Below, piece by piece: positions 17,938-29,242 of a stretch of DNA of 64,000 nucleotides (positions are counted from its first letter, which is position 1; the number at the start of each line of letters is the position of its first letter). This stretch comes from a bacterium. Its GTDB lineage: Bacteria > Bacillota > Bacilli > Lactobacillales > Streptococcaceae. The translations under genes were made by a program, and so were the position numbers. Location of the stretch: positions 3,151 to 67,150 of the forward strand of contig CAJNDL010000005.1 in NCBI GenBank assembly GCA_905221505.1, read 5' to 3'. The notes under the pieces were generated by a model that was given only the letters and a program-made list of their open reading frames with translations, was not told the origin of the DNA and did not search any database.

Positions 17938-18195
17938 TTATGATTGTTGAAACGGCATAAAATCTGAATCAAAGGAGATATTATCCCGTTCTTCAGGACT
18001 GATAAAATTTAAAAAGATATTTTTAAATTCTTCCAGCTCATAATCTGAATGGCAAATCCATTCTTTACCAGTCGAGACATACCATTTTCCGAGACTTTTC
18101 AATTCTTCATTCGTCAAATGCGGTATTTGAGAACATTTTTCGAAATTTATAATATAAACTTTTTCATAAATAGATTGGATAAAATCTTTGAACAT
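17938..18195 (-). CDS. Small hypothetical protein at the 3' end of the lac operon
   Basis: An 85-aa acidic, soluble protein (MFKDFIQSIYEKVYIINFEK ... DFMPFQQS) with several aromatic residues and no signal peptide or membrane segment. It has a GAGG site 7 nt before the start and lies 42 nt after lacG with no terminator between, so it should be transcribed with lacTFEG. I do not recognise the family. Confidence 0.7.
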   Translation of the reverse strand: MFKDFIQSIYEKVYIINFEKCSQIPHLTNEELKSLGKWYVSTGKEWICHSDYELEEFKNIFLNFISPEERDNISFDSDFMPFQQS

Positions 18196-18237
18196 CTTTC
18201 TGCCTCACTAGAATTCTATATCTAATTACTAATTCTA

Positions 18238-19653
<1,416 letters not shown>

Positions 19654-19742
19654 CTATTTCTTGATTTAAAATAAAGTAAAAGTGAGAGGAGAGGAGTCAG
19701 TGAGCCATCCTTCTCCATCTCACTTCTTGTACCAAGTCACCT

Positions 19743-19990
19743 AATTGTGACATGAGAAGATAAAAACAATATCTTTTTACCGACGAATTAATAAGGCGAT
19801 TAGGAAATTCGCCATAGCGATTTCCGTAACGAGAGGAAACTATTTCATAGTCTCTATTATTAATCGAATTGTGACATGAGGAGGTAAAAACGATATCTTT
19901 TTACCGACGAATTAACAAGGCGATTAGGAAATTCGCCATAGCGATTTCCGTAACGATAGGAGACTATTTTATAGTCCCTATCGTTAATCG
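19743..19990 (-). repeat. Two tandem 124-bp repeats between lacE and lacG
   Basis: Copy 1 spans 19743-19866 and copy 2 19867-19990, with an exact 124-bp period, no indels and about a dozen substitutions. The boundary contains the last lacE codons (Gln-Phe-Asp-stop), so the unit duplicated the end of lacE plus the following spacer. Each unit carries a GGTAAAAA / TTTTTACC hairpin and a GGCGA / TCGCC hairpin. Copy 2 ends in a strong stem at 19951-19986 directly after the lacE stop; the matching stem in copy 1 is degraded. Confidence 0.9.
19951..19986 (-). other. Strong hairpin at the lacE 3' end
   Basis: TAACGATAGG-a-GACTAT pairs with ATAGTC-CTATCGTTA through a single bulge and a 3-nt loop. It starts at the lacE stop codon and lacks a T run on the minus strand, so it looks more like an mRNA-stabilising or processing element than a terminator. 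Confidence 0.65.
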
Positions 19991-21675
19991 AATTGAGCTT
20001 GTACGAATGCAAGAGCACCTTTTCCATCACGAGTTAATTTGATGTATTGAGCCCCTTCTGTCTTGGCAAGTTTAATACCAAGTTTATCTGTTTCTGCTTT
20101 CATATCTTCAAAGTTTGAAGCAACTTGAGGAGCAAGGATAACAAGATCAAACTCTGGCAACATTTCACGGTGAGCACCATAGCCACCTGCTGCTGCTTTC
20201 ACAGGAACATTGTACTCTGCAGCTGCCTTGTTCAAAGCATTTGCAAGAAGTCCACTTGTCCCTCCACCAGCACAAAGAACAAGGACATTTGTTTCTTTAG
20301 TAATTGTATTTTGAGCTGCTTCTACACCTGCTTTTTCAAGAATAGCATCTGCTTTTGCAGTGTTGAAGTTTGCAGCAACTTTTTCTTTCAATTCATCATT
20401 AGACTTACCTGAACGTTCTTCTTCAAGAATTTGTTCATCATAAACTTTAAGGAATGGATAGTAAATGACAACGTCAACCACAATTAGAAGGGCGGCAAGA
20501 ATGAATGATAGCACTTGGAAATTCGTACCAAGAACTAGACCTAGTGGAGCTGGAGTTGTCCATGGTAGATTAGCAGTAAATGAGTTCATTCCAAGTGTTT
20601 CAATAAAGAATTTGAAGATCCATACGTTTGCGATTGGAGCAAAGATAAATGGAATGAAGAAGATTGGGTTTAATACAAGCGGTGCACCAAACAAGATTGG
20701 TTCGTTTACACCAAAGAAGGTTGGAACTACTGAAGCACGACCGATTGCACGGTTACGTTTTGATTTTGTTAACCACATGAACATGAATGGAACAACCAGT
20801 GTCGCACCAGTACCACCCATGGTAACGATAAACATTTGTGTACCAGAAGTAAGAATCTTGTCTGCATGCATCCCTTGTTGGAGAAGGTTCAAGTTGACTT
20901 CAGCATTTGCATAGGTAATAGCTGCGATAGCAGGCTCAACGATAGATGGACCATGGATACCAACAAACCAGAAGAAGGCAAAGGCACCAAAGATAATGGT
21001 AATACCTAGATAACCATCAGCAGCAGAGAATAATGGTGCAAAGAATTTACCGATTGATTCTGCTACACTAGCACCAACAAAATGACGAGCTAGTAAATCA
21101 AGAGCATAAAGAGAAACAACTGATAGAGTGAATGGAATCACATCTTTAAAGACTTGTGAGATATTTGGTGGAACTTCGTCAGGCATACGAATAGTGACGT
21201 TGTTCTTAACACAAACCTTATAGATGGCTACGGTAACAAAGGCAGCAAGGAAGGCTGAAAGCAAACCTTTTGTCCCCAAGAATCCAGTAGCTAGGCCATT
21301 TTCGATAGGATCAGCTGCCAACATCAACAAACCAACAATTGCTGCCAACAATGTTGACATATAATTGATTTGATTGGTTTTCTCCATGCTACGGTTTACT
21401 GAGTCGGTCAATGACTTAGCTGTTGTACCAGCTACCAAGAGAGCCAGAATACCCATTGAATAGCTGTAAGGTTTCATAAGAAAGGCTACAACTTCATCAG
21501 ACCATTTAAAGCCCCATGAGTTTGGTACAAAAGCAATCAAGATAAAGATACTTGAGAAGAGAATAACAGGCATACCTGCAATGAAACCATCACGAATGGC
21601 ACGAAGGTAGATATTACGAGATAGCTTCTCAAAGAAAGGCTTTCCTCTCTCGATAAATGCAATTAATTTATTCAT
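19984..21675 (-). CDS. lacE: Lactose-specific PTS enzyme IICB
   Basis: A 563-aa membrane permease of the lactose family. The N-terminal EIIC domain (about residues 1-420) has many membrane spans and motifs such as [15 protein letters not shown] and GVNEPILFG. The C-terminal EIIB domain carries the phosphorylated Cys468 in [12 protein letters not shown]. It imports lactose as lactose 6-phosphate, receiving phosphate from LacF. Its start overlaps the lacF stop by one base. Confidence 0.96.
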   Translation of the reverse strand: MNKLIAFIERGKPFFEKLSRNIYLRAIRDGFIAGMPVILFSSIFILIAFVPNSWGFKWSDEVVAFLMKPYSYSMGILALLVAGTTAKSLTDSVNRSMEKTNQINYMSTLLAAIVGLLMLAADPIENGLATGFLGTKGLLSAFLAAFVTVAIYKVCVKNNVTIRMPDEVPPNISQVFKDVIPFTLSVVSLYALDLLARHFVGASVAESIGKFFAPLFSAADGYLGITIIFGAFAFFWFVGIHGPSIVEPAIAAITYANAEVNLNLLQQGMHADKILTSGTQMFIVTMGGTGATLVVPFMFMWLTKSKRNRAIGRASVVPTFFGVNEPILFGAPLVLNPIFFIPFIFAPIANVWIFKFFIETLGMNSFTANLPWTTPAPLGLVLGTNFQVLSFILAALLIVVDVVIYYPFLKVYDEQILEEERSGKSNDELKEKVAANFNTAKADAILEKAGVEAAQNTITKETNVLVLCAGGGTSGLLANALNKAAAEYNVPVKAAAGGYGAHREMLPEFDLVILAPQVASNFEDMKAETDKLGIKLAKTEGAQYIKLTRDGKGALAFVQAQFD

Positions 21676-21992
21676 TATTTAACTCCTCTCTTGTAGAGTT
21701 CAATTAAGTGGTGCATCAAATCTTTTAATAAGATGGTGGTCATCAAGTGGTCTTGGCCATGCATCATGGTTACACTATAAGCTAAATCTTCACCAGCTGC
21801 TTCCTTAGTCAATAGACTTGTTTGCGCGTGGTGAGCTTCAGCAATGCAAGAACCAGCTTCCTCAACTAGGCTATCCGCTTTTGCAAAATCACCAGCTTCA
21901 GCAGCCTTCAAGGCTTCCAATAGTTTTGAACGAGCATCTCCAGCATAGGCTACGATTTCAAAACCTAACAATGTTACTTCTTCTCTATTCAT
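21675..21992 (-). CDS. lacF: Lactose-specific PTS enzyme IIA
   Basis: A 105-aa helical protein of the IIA-Lac family. The phospho-accepting His78 lies in MMHGQDHLM, exactly the expected position. It receives phosphate from HPr and passes it to LacE Cys468. It lies between lacT and lacE. Confidence 0.95.
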   Translation of the reverse strand: MNREEVTLLGFEIVAYAGDARSKLLEALKAAEAGDFAKADSLVEEAGSCIAEAHHAQTSLLTKEAAGEDLAYSVTMMHGQDHLMTTILLKDLMHHLIELYKRGVK

Positions 21993-22027
21993 GATAGAAT
22001 TCTCCTTATATAGTTTTAAATAAATTT

Positions 22028-22864
22028 TTATGACAATAAACGTTGGATATGTAGAACTAGATAAACTCGTTCACTCTTATACAAATCAAGACCTGTATGT
22101 TGCGTAATCACATCATAGATCTTGGAACCAATCTCGAAGGCTTTTGGATAGGATTGTTTGATATGGTCTTCCATATCCAGAAGTGATTGGTTATCATCTC
22201 TAGAGCGGTCTAAATAATCCAAGAAATAATTCAAATGGATCATAAAGCGATCATAGAAATGGTTATTCTCTTTGGTTCGTTGAATTGCATAGTCCTTTAG
22301 CACTTCTTCAACATTTCTGAGAATTTCTTTCCTCTTATCAATCGATTCAACTATTTGGACTTCATTCTCACCCTCAGCATTGATGAAATGATAGGCAATC
22401 CGAATAATTTCGTCCTCAGGGAAATGATCTGCTAGCTTCTGACGGTAAATTTCAAAAGCTTCATTTGCGATTTGAAAAGCGACAGGATACTTGGCAGAAA
22501 TATCTGGCAGATTGCTATCCTTGTACCTTCCTTGTGCTAGAGCTTGGTAAGAACAGTAAATATGATCTGTCAAGGTTACATAGAGATACTCTTGAATCGG
22601 ATAATGATATTTCTTTGATAGCTTATCAATGATTTCATAAGTCACTGTGATAAAATCAAGCGGAACATCTTTGAGGAGAGCCATAAAGTTTTCTCTTGAC
22701 TCTTCGGTCTTCATCCGAAAGATTTTCTCAACCTGATGTTCAGCAATCAAATCCCCCTTCTTTTTCCCAAATGCAATCCCCTTACCAATCACAATCACTT
22801 CTTCTCCTTTATCATTTCTGACAAGCGAGACATTGTGATTCATTGGATTTAGAATTCGATACAT
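22028..22864 (-). CDS. lacT: Transcriptional antiterminator LacT (BglG family)
   Basis: A 278-aa protein with an N-terminal CAT RNA-binding domain ([20 protein letters not shown] ... [13 protein letters not shown]) and two PRD domains whose histidines respond to PTS phosphorylation. Active LacT binds the RAT hairpin in the leader upstream of its own gene and stops premature termination of lacTFEG. The RAT sequence and the competing terminator are both visible at 22902-22981. Confidence 0.93.
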   Translation of the reverse strand: MYRILNPMNHNVSLVRNDKGEEVIVIGKGIAFGKKKGDLIAEHQVEKIFRMKTEESRENFMALLKDVPLDFITVTYEIIDKLSKKYHYPIQEYLYVTLTDHIYCSYQALAQGRYKDSNLPDISAKYPVAFQIANEAFEIYRQKLADHFPEDEIIRIAYHFINAEGENEVQIVESIDKRKEILRNVEEVLKDYAIQRTKENNHFYDRFMIHLNYFLDYLDRSRDDNQSLLDMEDHIKQSYPKAFEIGSKIYDVITQHTGLDLYKSERVYLVLHIQRLLS

Positions 22865-22901
22865 GTCAACCTCCTTTTATATTTTAAAGGTATATGAGTA
22901 T

Positions 22902-22959
22902 AAAAAATGACCACAAATGAACTAGAAAATCAGCCGATTTCTAATTCACCTGTGATCAT
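22902..22959 (-). terminator. Leader terminator of the lacTFEG operon
   Basis: A long minus-strand stem: ATGATCACAGGTGAATTAGA pairs with the reverse-strand segment ending TTTGTGGTCAT, followed by six T. It begins inside the RAT element, so RAT folding and terminator folding exclude each other. Confidence 0.82.
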
Positions 22960-22981
22960 GCCTAATATTACTTAGTAACAC
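22952..22981 (-). promoter_or_regulatory. Ribonucleic antiterminator (RAT) for LacT
   Basis: A 30-nt element beginning GTGTTACTAAGTAATATTAG and continuing GCATGATCAC on the minus strand. It has the GTTACT ... AGGCA layout of BglG-family antiterminator targets and overlaps the start of the leader terminator by 8 nt. Confidence 0.72.
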
Positions 22982-23006
22982 TCACCTTGTATTAACTTGT
23001 GATTTA

Positions 23007-23035
23007 AGTATAGCACAAGTAAGTTATTTTGTAAA
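23007..23035 (-). promoter_or_regulatory. lacTFEG promoter
   Basis: Minus-strand -35 TTTACA (23030-23035) and -10 TATACT (23007-23012), 17-nt spacer. The -35 lies inside the cre site. The transcript start would be about 25 nt before the RAT. Confidence 0.78.
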
Positions 23036-23043
23036 CCTTTACA
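23030..23043. promoter_or_regulatory. Catabolite-responsive element (cre) over the lacT promoter
   Basis: TGTAAACCTTTACA fits the cre pattern TGWAANCGNTNWCA except for CC in place of the central CG. It covers the -35, so CcpA binding would repress lacTFEG when preferred sugars are present. Confidence 0.7.
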
Positions 23044-23097
23044 TGCAACTTTTTTAAAAATTTTTTAGATTCATGTTCCTAACCTAGGAGGACTTTC

Positions 23098-24078
23098 TTA
23101 CACGCGTTCTTTCCATGAAGTCGCTGTTGTTTGAAGAACTTTGTTGAGTTCATCAATATTTTCAAAACCTGTTGTGCGTAGCCATTCGCGAGCTGCTGCT
23201 TCACCATCTTTGATGTAAGCTTCAACTGATCCAGCCCATGTTGCACGTCCACAAAGAACTCCGTTGAAGTTTGCACCTGATTCATGGGCAAATACAAGAG
23301 TATCTTGGAAGAGTTTAGCTGATACACCAGCACTCAAGTAGATGTATGGCAAGTTAGTTGCTTCATCTTGTGCTTTGAAGAAGGCTGCTGCTTCTTCACG
23401 AGTATAAACTACTTCACCTTCAGCGAAACCTTCAACATATTTAATGTTAACAGGGACTTCCACTTTCAAGACATCAATGTTAAAGCGTGGGTCTGAGAAG
23501 ACTTTCATAGCACCAATAACTTTGTGTGGTTTTACTTTCGCGTATTCTACAGAACCTGCGTCCGCAATTTTTTCATCGTAAGCAAGGATTTCAAGGAAAA
23601 ATGGGATATCTTCAGCCACACACTCTGAGCCGATACGTTCGATGTAAGCTTGTTTTTCTTGGTTAAGTTCGTCTGAGCTATCTACATCATAGTAAAGCAA
23701 GAATTTAACTGCATCTGCACCTTCTTCTTTGATACGTTTTGCAGACCAAACATCCAAGCAGTCTGGCAAACGTTTTGTACTTGTTGTATCATAACCTGTT
23801 TTTTCATAAGCAAGGAGAAGACCAGCTTTTTCATCAAGAGCTTTAGTTGCTGGAAGTCCATACTCAGGGTCAAGAAGCATTGATGAAGCGTATTTAGTCA
23901 ATTCATCTGCTACCAAAACTTTAAGTTCTTCCATTTGAGCTACAGTTGGTTCTTCTGTTTGGTGTTGAGCCATGAGGCGTTTCAAAGCACCACGTTGGTC
24001 AAATGCAAGAGCTGAGATGATTCCATTTTCATCAGAAAGTTTTTCTAAGCGTGCACGTTTTTGTTCTGTTAAAGCCAT
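23098..24078 (-). CDS. lacD: Tagatose 1,6-bisphosphate aldolase
   Basis: A 326-aa class I aldolase that cleaves tagatose 1,6-bisphosphate into dihydroxyacetone phosphate and glyceraldehyde 3-phosphate. The Schiff-base lysine is expected in [12 protein letters not shown]. The N-terminus [15 protein letters not shown] is typical of LacD. It is the last gene of lacABCD, one base from the lacC stop. Confidence 0.96.
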   Translation of the reverse strand: MALTEQKRARLEKLSDENGIISALAFDQRGALKRLMAQHQTEEPTVAQMEELKVLVADELTKYASSMLLDPEYGLPATKALDEKAGLLLAYEKTGYDTTSTKRLPDCLDVWSAKRIKEEGADAVKFLLYYDVDSSDELNQEKQAYIERIGSECVAEDIPFFLEILAYDEKIADAGSVEYAKVKPHKVIGAMKVFSDPRFNIDVLKVEVPVNIKYVEGFAEGEVVYTREEAAAFFKAQDEATNLPYIYLSAGVSAKLFQDTLVFAHESGANFNGVLCGRATWAGSVEAYIKDGEAAAREWLRTTGFENIDELNKVLQTTATSWKERV

Positions 24079-24079
24079 T

Positions 24080-25009
24080 TTATACCTCTTTTACTATTAA
24101 TTGATCATATAGAGCTTGATAGTTGGCCATGTTGACATGACCAGTCATTTTTTCTTGAGCATTGAGCATACCAAGGACATTTGCCTTGATGAGTAATTCT
24201 GCATCCGATTCTTTATGAAGTAGTCCTGAAGAAATCCCTGCTACAGTAGAGTCTCCAGATCCAACAGGATTTACCACCTGAATTCTAGGAATATCTACCT
24301 TGTAGAAGGTGTCACCATGTTTGGCAAAGGCACCATTAGCACCAAGTGAAACGATAATCCATTCAATTCCTGCAAACAAAGGTTCTTGAAGGACTTCTTT
24401 TAATTCATCCAAATCCTCAGAAACTTCTCTTCCTAGAAGCTGAGATAATTCCTCATTATTTGGTTTGATGACTGTTGGTTTATGTGGTGATTCAAGAACC
24501 GCCTGAAGAGCTGCACCAGAGCAGTCCAAAACAACAGGCTTGCCAGCTTGATTAGCAAGTTCTACCAAGCTCGCATAGTAATCAACTGGAAGGCCAGCTG
24601 GGAGACTACCTGAGATAGCTACTACTTCAACTGACTCCAGGAGATTTTTGAAATGTTCCAAAAAGTCTTGACCTTCCTGTTCTAAAACTACAGGACCTTT
24701 TTCAAGAACTTCTGTTTGGTTGTCTCCATGGAGAATAGCGATACAGTTACGAGTTTCTCCCTGAATAGAGAAGAAATCTTTCTTAACGTTATCATCGATA
24801 TGTTCAACCAAAAACTCACCAAGTTTACCACCTACTAAACCAGTAGCAAGAACAGAATCACCAAATTCTGAAAGCACTCGTGTAACATTGAGGCCCTTAC
24901 CACCAGCCGTTTTGGTTACATCCACCACACGATTGACAGTATCAATCTTCAACTCATCCAAGGGATAGGAAATATCGATGGATGGGTTCATTGTGACTGT
25001 TAAAATCAT
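24080..25009 (-). CDS. lacC: Tagatose-6-phosphate kinase
   Basis: A 309-aa PfkB-family kinase that makes tagatose 1,6-bisphosphate. The PfkB signatures are [11 protein letters not shown] near residue 37 and [13 protein letters not shown] near 249, with the catalytic aspartate in GSGDS. It sits between lacB and lacD with gaps of 10 nt and 1 nt. Confidence 0.95.
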   Translation of the reverse strand: MILTVTMNPSIDISYPLDELKIDTVNRVVDVTKTAGGKGLNVTRVLSEFGDSVLATGLVGGKLGEFLVEHIDDNVKKDFFSIQGETRNCIAILHGDNQTEVLEKGPVVLEQEGQDFLEHFKNLLESVEVVAISGSLPAGLPVDYYASLVELANQAGKPVVLDCSGAALQAVLESPHKPTVIKPNNEELSQLLGREVSEDLDELKEVLQEPLFAGIEWIIVSLGANGAFAKHGDTFYKVDIPRIQVVNPVGSGDSTVAGISSGLLHKESDAELLIKANVLGMLNAQEKMTGHVNMANYQALYDQLIVKEV

Positions 25010-25019
25010 AGGTCACCTC

Positions 25020-25535
25020 TTAGTCGTGGTATTCTCCGCGATCCCATTTTTCAAGGAATTCAGTGAAGAAGTTTGCGTCTGTTTGTTGAGCATTGTGACT
25101 TTCAACGTGTTCAATTTTCGCAATCAATTTTTTGTTTTCTTCAGATGGTTTGTATTCAGCATGGATGAAAGCTTCGATGATGTCACACATGAGCAATTCA
25201 CCAGTAATCTTACCACCAAAACCGATAACATTAGCGTTCAATTGTTCTTTAGCATAAAGGGCTGTTGTCATATCACGAACCAAGGCAGAACGGACACCTG
25301 GAACTTTATTTACAGCGTTGTTGATACCAACACCTGTACCACAGATACATACTCCAAGATCAGCTTGACCGCTAGTTACAGCTTCCCCTACTTTTTTACC
25401 AAAGATTGGGTAGTGAGTACGTGTATGGTCATATGTACCAAAGTCAATGACTTCATATCCTTTTGATTTCAAAAATTCTGAAACCGCCATTTTTTCATCT
25501 GTTACGATGTGGTCACATCCAATTGCAATTCTCAT
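25020..25535 (-). CDS. lacB: Galactose-6-phosphate isomerase subunit LacB
   Basis: A 171-aa RpiB/LacAB-family protein ([20 protein letters not shown]). The motif [16 protein letters not shown] contains the catalytic cysteine of the fold. With LacA it converts galactose 6-phosphate to tagatose 6-phosphate. Length and C-terminal extension match LacB. Confidence 0.95.
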   Translation of the reverse strand: MRIAIGCDHIVTDEKMAVSEFLKSKGYEVIDFGTYDHTRTHYPIFGKKVGEAVTSGQADLGVCICGTGVGINNAVNKVPGVRSALVRDMTTALYAKEQLNANVIGFGGKITGELLMCDIIEAFIHAEYKPSEENKKLIAKIEHVESHNAQQTDANFFTEFLEKWDRGEYHD

Positions 25536-25564
25536 TTTAACTTACCTTTCTTACTCTAATCTAA

Positions 25565-25990
25565 TTAGCACATTTTGTTCAACATATCGACACGAATTTG
25601 GTGACGTCCACCGTCGTATTTACCGTTAACAAATCCTTTAGCAATATTTTTAGCCAATTCATCACCAACAAGTTGTGCACCCATAGTGATCATACGTGAG
25701 TTGTTGTGACCACGAGTCATATAAGCTGAACGTTCGTCAGATACTTCTGCAGCAACCATTCCTTTGATTTTTGTTGCGACCATAAATGGACCAGCACCGT
25801 AAGCATCAATCACAATACCAAGGTTTTGTTCTTCTTTGTTTACTTCTGCAGCAACAGCAAGAGTCACATCAACAAAGTCTTGACCTTCAGCTGTAACATC
25901 CACAACGTGGAAGTTTTCTTTTTCCAAGAAGTCTTTCACAACTTCTTTCAATCTCAAACCTGCAGCATCTGCACCGATAACAATAGACAT
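25565..25990 (-). CDS. lacA: Galactose-6-phosphate isomerase subunit LacA
   Basis: A 141-aa RpiB-fold protein ([20 protein letters not shown]). It is shorter than LacB, and the position corresponding to LacB's catalytic cysteine reads [11 protein letters not shown], as usual for LacA, which needs LacB for activity. It is the first gene of lacABCD. Confidence 0.94.
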   Translation of the reverse strand: MSIVIGADAAGLRLKEVVKDFLEKENFHVVDVTAEGQDFVDVTLAVAAEVNKEEQNLGIVIDAYGAGPFMVATKIKGMVAAEVSDERSAYMTRGHNNSRMITMGAQLVGDELAKNIAKGFVNGKYDGGRHQIRVDMLNKMC

Positions 25991-26047
25991 ATTGTATACT
26001 CCTTTTTATTTTTCTAGGCTAATAAAACCTTTTATAGTTAGCAGTTT

Positions 26048-26154
26048 ATACTCTTCGAAAATCAAATTCAAACCGCGTCAACGTCGCCTTGCCGTACTCA
26101 AGTACAGCCTGCGGCTAGTTTCCTAGTTTGCTCTTTAATTTTCATTGAGTATTA
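26048..26154. repeat. BOX element (boxA + boxC)
   Basis: Begins ATACTCTTCGAAAATC and ends with the boxC signature GCGGCTAGTTTCCTAG ... CATTGAGTATTA, with the two ends complementary. No boxB lies between them. It sits in the leader of lacA, about 60 nt before the start codon, so it would be transcribed as a hairpin in the lacABCD mRNA. Confidence 0.92.
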
Positions 26155-26292
26155 CCTACAAAAAGCTTTCTAGCAGTTTATTGATAAATTGGATTGAATG
26201 AGATGAATTACACACCCTATTCAAGTTTAGGAAATCAAGTTCCTAGAATAATCTCTCCTTCAAAGAGAATATAACAAGTGATTATTTGTTTG

Positions 26293-26322
26293 TTACAAAC
26301 ATCATTTGTTGCTTACAAACAT
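26293..26322. promoter_or_regulatory. Putative LacR operator of lacABCD
   Basis: The 10-mer TTACAAACAT occurs twice with a 20-bp period (26293-26302 and 26313-26322), directly downstream of the lacA -10. The core ACAAACA is also repeated upstream of the gat-lacX promoter. Assignment to LacR is inferred from position and the shared motif. Confidence 0.55.
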
Positions 26323-26351
26323 AATATACTCCTATTTCTAGAAAAAGTCAA
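26323..26351 (-). promoter_or_regulatory. lacABCD promoter
   Basis: Minus-strand -35 TTGACT (26346-26351) and -10 TATATT (26323-26328), 17-nt spacer, starting 30 nt after the lacX stop. No terminator separates lacX from this promoter, so read-through from the gat-lacX unit is possible. Confidence 0.75.
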
Positions 26352-26380
26352 CAGTTAATGTTTGTTTTTGTGGTTTTTAT

Positions 26381-27277
26381 CTAAAAGATTTCGATATCAA
26401 AACCAATTTGATCCACTTGTCCTGTCTCTAAGAGACGAACATTCTTCTTATCTTCTAGATGATCTCCTTCTTCAAGGGATGTTGACAAACCAGACCATGG
26501 TTCAAAAGCAATGAAAGGACCTTTATTCAAAGTTGACCAGATAATAAGATTTGGAAACTCTGCAAAGTGCACTTTCAACCCTTTATCATGTTTACGAGAA
26601 CGAAGGGCAATTGTTCTAGATTGCATTTCATCTAAAGTAACTGCATCTGTGCTAAACAAATCATAGCTGAGGTCTACTTCTTTTTGACCTTCTAGCCATG
26701 GACTTCTATCTTGGAAATCCAACATACCTGTTTCTGGGAAAGGACGTGGAACAGAGCAAGTCTCTTCTTTCTCAAACTCTAGATAATAATCTTCATAGAC
26801 TTCATCATCAAGCAGAGGACAATTAAATCCTGGATGTCCACCAATAAAGTAAGGCAGGACCTTGCTAGTTTCTTTATTGAAAATCTTGTATTGAGTTCGT
26901 ACTGTCTTGCCAGTAAGGATATAAGTGATTTCTAGTCGGAAATGATAAGGATAGTTTTGATAGCTATTCTCATCGTCTTCAATTGCAAAAGTGACGCTAT
27001 TATCTGTCTGTCCAACTAATTCAAATTCTTTCTTGCGAACCAAACCATGACGAGGAATCTTTCCTTTACTTTCTTGTCCATTCTCATCTATATAGAAGGC
27101 TGTATCCTCTCTCAATGAACCACAAATGGGAAAGAGAACAGGAGCTTGTCCGCTCCAATAAGTAGCATCTCCTTGCCACAAATACTCAAGACCTTCAGCA
27201 TCTTTTATAGAAGAAAGAGCCCCACCAAAACTGTTAAATTGAACTCTTAATTGTTCTGATTTTAATTCAATTACCAT
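26381..27277 (-). CDS. lacX: Galactose mutarotase-like protein LacX (aldose 1-epimerase family)
   Basis: A 298-aa beta-sandwich epimerase. The catalytic histidine is expected in GGHPGFNCPL, with IPRHGLVRKKEF and the late AFEPWSGL segment typical of the LacX branch. LacX probably interconverts sugar or sugar-phosphate anomers for the tagatose pathway; the exact substrate is unproven. It is the last gene of the gat PTS unit and lies just upstream of lacA. Confidence 0.88.
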   Translation of the reverse strand: MVIELKSEQLRVQFNSFGGALSSIKDAEGLEYLWQGDATYWSGQAPVLFPICGSLREDTAFYIDENGQESKGKIPRHGLVRKKEFELVGQTDNSVTFAIEDDENSYQNYPYHFRLEITYILTGKTVRTQYKIFNKETSKVLPYFIGGHPGFNCPLLDDEVYEDYYLEFEKEETCSVPRPFPETGMLDFQDRSPWLEGQKEVDLSYDLFSTDAVTLDEMQSRTIALRSRKHDKGLKVHFAEFPNLIIWSTLNKGPFIAFEPWSGLSTSLEEGDHLEDKKNVRLLETGQVDQIGFDIEIF

Positions 27278-27377
27278 TATTTTCTCCGATTTCTTGATCG
27301 TTTATAAAAAACTAGGCTGTCACTCCTAATGGATGTCGACAACCTAGCTTTAACAATTTACATTTTATAGGAGCGCA

Positions 27378-28853
27378 TTATTTTGCTTTTGCTGCGTACT
27401 CTTCGTTACGTTTGATCATTTGTTTTCTGTACCAAGCAAAGATACCGATATAGAATACAAGGAAGACTACAGCACCAAGGATTGCTTTGATATCACCTGT
27501 TGTAGTGTTACCAATTGTCCAACCAAGAAGTTTTTCGATTGGTCCTTCAAGAGTTGAGTGAGTGATCAATTGAGTTTCGCTCACACCTGCTGGGAAGGCA
27601 CCTACACCTTTAGCAAGTTCTGTTGCAAATGGTGCGATAAGTGTACCTGAAAGAAGGAAGAGTGGCAACAAGAGTGTTCCGAAGATGATCATACGGAGCA
27701 ATTTACCACGAGTTACCACCAAGAGAGCTGGTGTAACACCCATAGCGATGATACCAGCAAGTGGTAAGATACCATTTCCGACTTTTGAAAGAAGCACTGC
27801 TTCAATCAACATGATTGGTGCAAGTACGTTGGCACAAGCCCAGATTTCAGCACGACCAGCGATGAATGGCCAGTCAAGACCGATATTGAATTTACGTCCT
27901 TGAAGACGTTTAGTAGCAACGTTTGTAATACCTTGTGAAAGTGGTTCTACGGCAGCGATGAACCATGAACCAATAAGTGAGAAGAGTTCCAAAGATACAC
28001 CAGCAGTCAAACCAAGAGACAACCAACCTTTGATAACGAGACGCCATTTATCTGCATCGACAACACCTTCAATTGGATGTGGAGTTCCCATAATACCGAT
28101 AACGATACCAAGAATGAAACCGATGAAGAATTTAGATCCCCAGAAACCGATTTTCTTGTTCAATTTAGCAGCATCAAAGTCATATTTATCAAGACCTGGG
28201 AAGAATTTTTCAAAAATCTTATCCAAAACCATGATAACTGGGTTCATCATGTAGTTCATGTGAGTTGAAGTCATTGGAGATGAACTTGGTGCATTAAGAA
28301 GGTCATCAAATGTAGGTTTCATCAAGTCAGAGTTGATGATTTTAAGGACCCCAACAAGTACAATAGCTGCTGTAGCAATCAATAGTGAAACCCCTTGGCT
28401 CACACCGTTGTTGTCTGCATACCATTTAATCAAAAGACCTGTGATAGACAAGTGCCAGATATCGAAGATATCAACGTCAAGTGTATCTGTTTTCTTCATA
28501 GCAAGCATCACTATGTTGACAATCAACATGATGAGCAAGAAGTAAAGTGTCCAAGCAGAACCCCAAGTGATTGTAGCAAGTGGTGCCCAACCAACGTCGG
28601 TAATACTCAATTGAATACCAGTATTTTCAACAAATTTTGCTAGCGACGCTGAGAAAGCAGTGTTTAGCATACCGATGATAGCACCGATACCAGTAAGGGC
28701 GATGGCAAGTTTGATACCACCTTCAAGCGCTTTGGAGAATTTCACTCCAAAAAGTAGAGCCAATATTGTCAAAATGATCAACATGATGACAGGACCACCC
28801 ATATCTAAGACGGGTGTAAAGACCTTTTTGATTAGGTCAAAGATTGCATCCAT
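27378..28853 (-). CDS. gatC: PTS galactitol-family enzyme IIC
   Basis: A 491-aa multi-span permease of the galactitol (GatC) family: MDAIFDLIKKVFTPVLDMGG, then PHPIEGVVDADKWR and FNIGLDWPFIAGRAEIWA. It forms a complete permease with the following EIIB and EIIA genes. In mitis-group streptococci such Gat-type systems next to lac genes carry galactose as galactose 6-phosphate, which lacABCD then degrades. That substrate is inferred from context. Confidence 0.9.
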   Translation of the reverse strand: MDAIFDLIKKVFTPVLDMGGPVIMLIILTILALLFGVKFSKALEGGIKLAIALTGIGAIIGMLNTAFSASLAKFVENTGIQLSITDVGWAPLATITWGSAWTLYFLLIMLIVNIVMLAMKKTDTLDVDIFDIWHLSITGLLIKWYADNNGVSQGVSLLIATAAIVLVGVLKIINSDLMKPTFDDLLNAPSSSPMTSTHMNYMMNPVIMVLDKIFEKFFPGLDKYDFDAAKLNKKIGFWGSKFFIGFILGIVIGIMGTPHPIEGVVDADKWRLVIKGWLSLGLTAGVSLELFSLIGSWFIAAVEPLSQGITNVATKRLQGRKFNIGLDWPFIAGRAEIWACANVLAPIMLIEAVLLSKVGNGILPLAGIIAMGVTPALLVVTRGKLLRMIIFGTLLLPLFLLSGTLIAPFATELAKGVGAFPAGVSETQLITHSTLEGPIEKLLGWTIGNTTTGDIKAILGAVVFLVFYIGIFAWYRKQMIKRNEEYAAKAK

Positions 28854-28898
28854 AACAGTTCCTCCCTTTTTTATTTATGAATGTTAACAAATTGATAA

Positions 28899-29204
28899 TT
28901 AGCTTAATCCGTGTTCTTTAATAGCTGTTTCAATATTGTCAAATACTGGAGCACTCATAGCTGGGATACGGAATAAGATTGGTCCAGCTTCGATAACTGG
29001 AATACCTGGGTCAAAACCAAGGTCTGTCGCAGCAATTGGTGTAAAGATGTCATAACCTTTGATAAGGTCTTCGTTGACGTCCTTGACCATAACTGCATCA
29101 CAGTGAACATCGTAACCACGGTTTGAAAGTTCTTCTTCAAGAGCACTTTTAATTTGGTGGCTTGAGTTAACACCTGCACCGCAGGCGGCAAGAATTTTAA
29201 TCAT
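28899..29204 (-). CDS. gatB: PTS galactitol-family enzyme IIB
   Basis: A 101-aa protein starting MIKILAACGAGVNSSHQIKS. The phosphorylated cysteine is Cys8 in the P-loop-like ACGAGVNSS. The start at 29204 follows GGAGGA; an upstream in-frame start would add 12 unlikely residues overlapping that site. It lies between the EIIA and EIIC genes. Confidence 0.92.
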   Translation of the reverse strand: MIKILAACGAGVNSSHQIKSALEEELSNRGYDVHCDAVMVKDVNEDLIKGYDIFTPIAATDLGFDPGIPVIEAGPILFRIPAMSAPVFDNIETAIKEHGLS

Positions 29205-29242
29205 ATGGATTTCCTCCGATTTAATATTTTTAATAGACAAGA

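Noticed and set aside
19878..19941. The 12-codon frame MANFLIALLIRR in both 124-bp repeats as a hydrophobic toxin-like peptide gene
   Set aside because: It has no ribosome-binding site, and its identity in both copies follows from the duplication itself. It is kept only as a remark under the repeat.
23060..23098. A weak hairpin after lacD that might be a terminator
   Set aside because: The stem is short and no clear T run follows it, so I do not list it as a terminator.
24978..25466. A 162-codon plus-strand open frame
   Set aside because: Runs antisense through lacC and lacB, both of which are clearly real.
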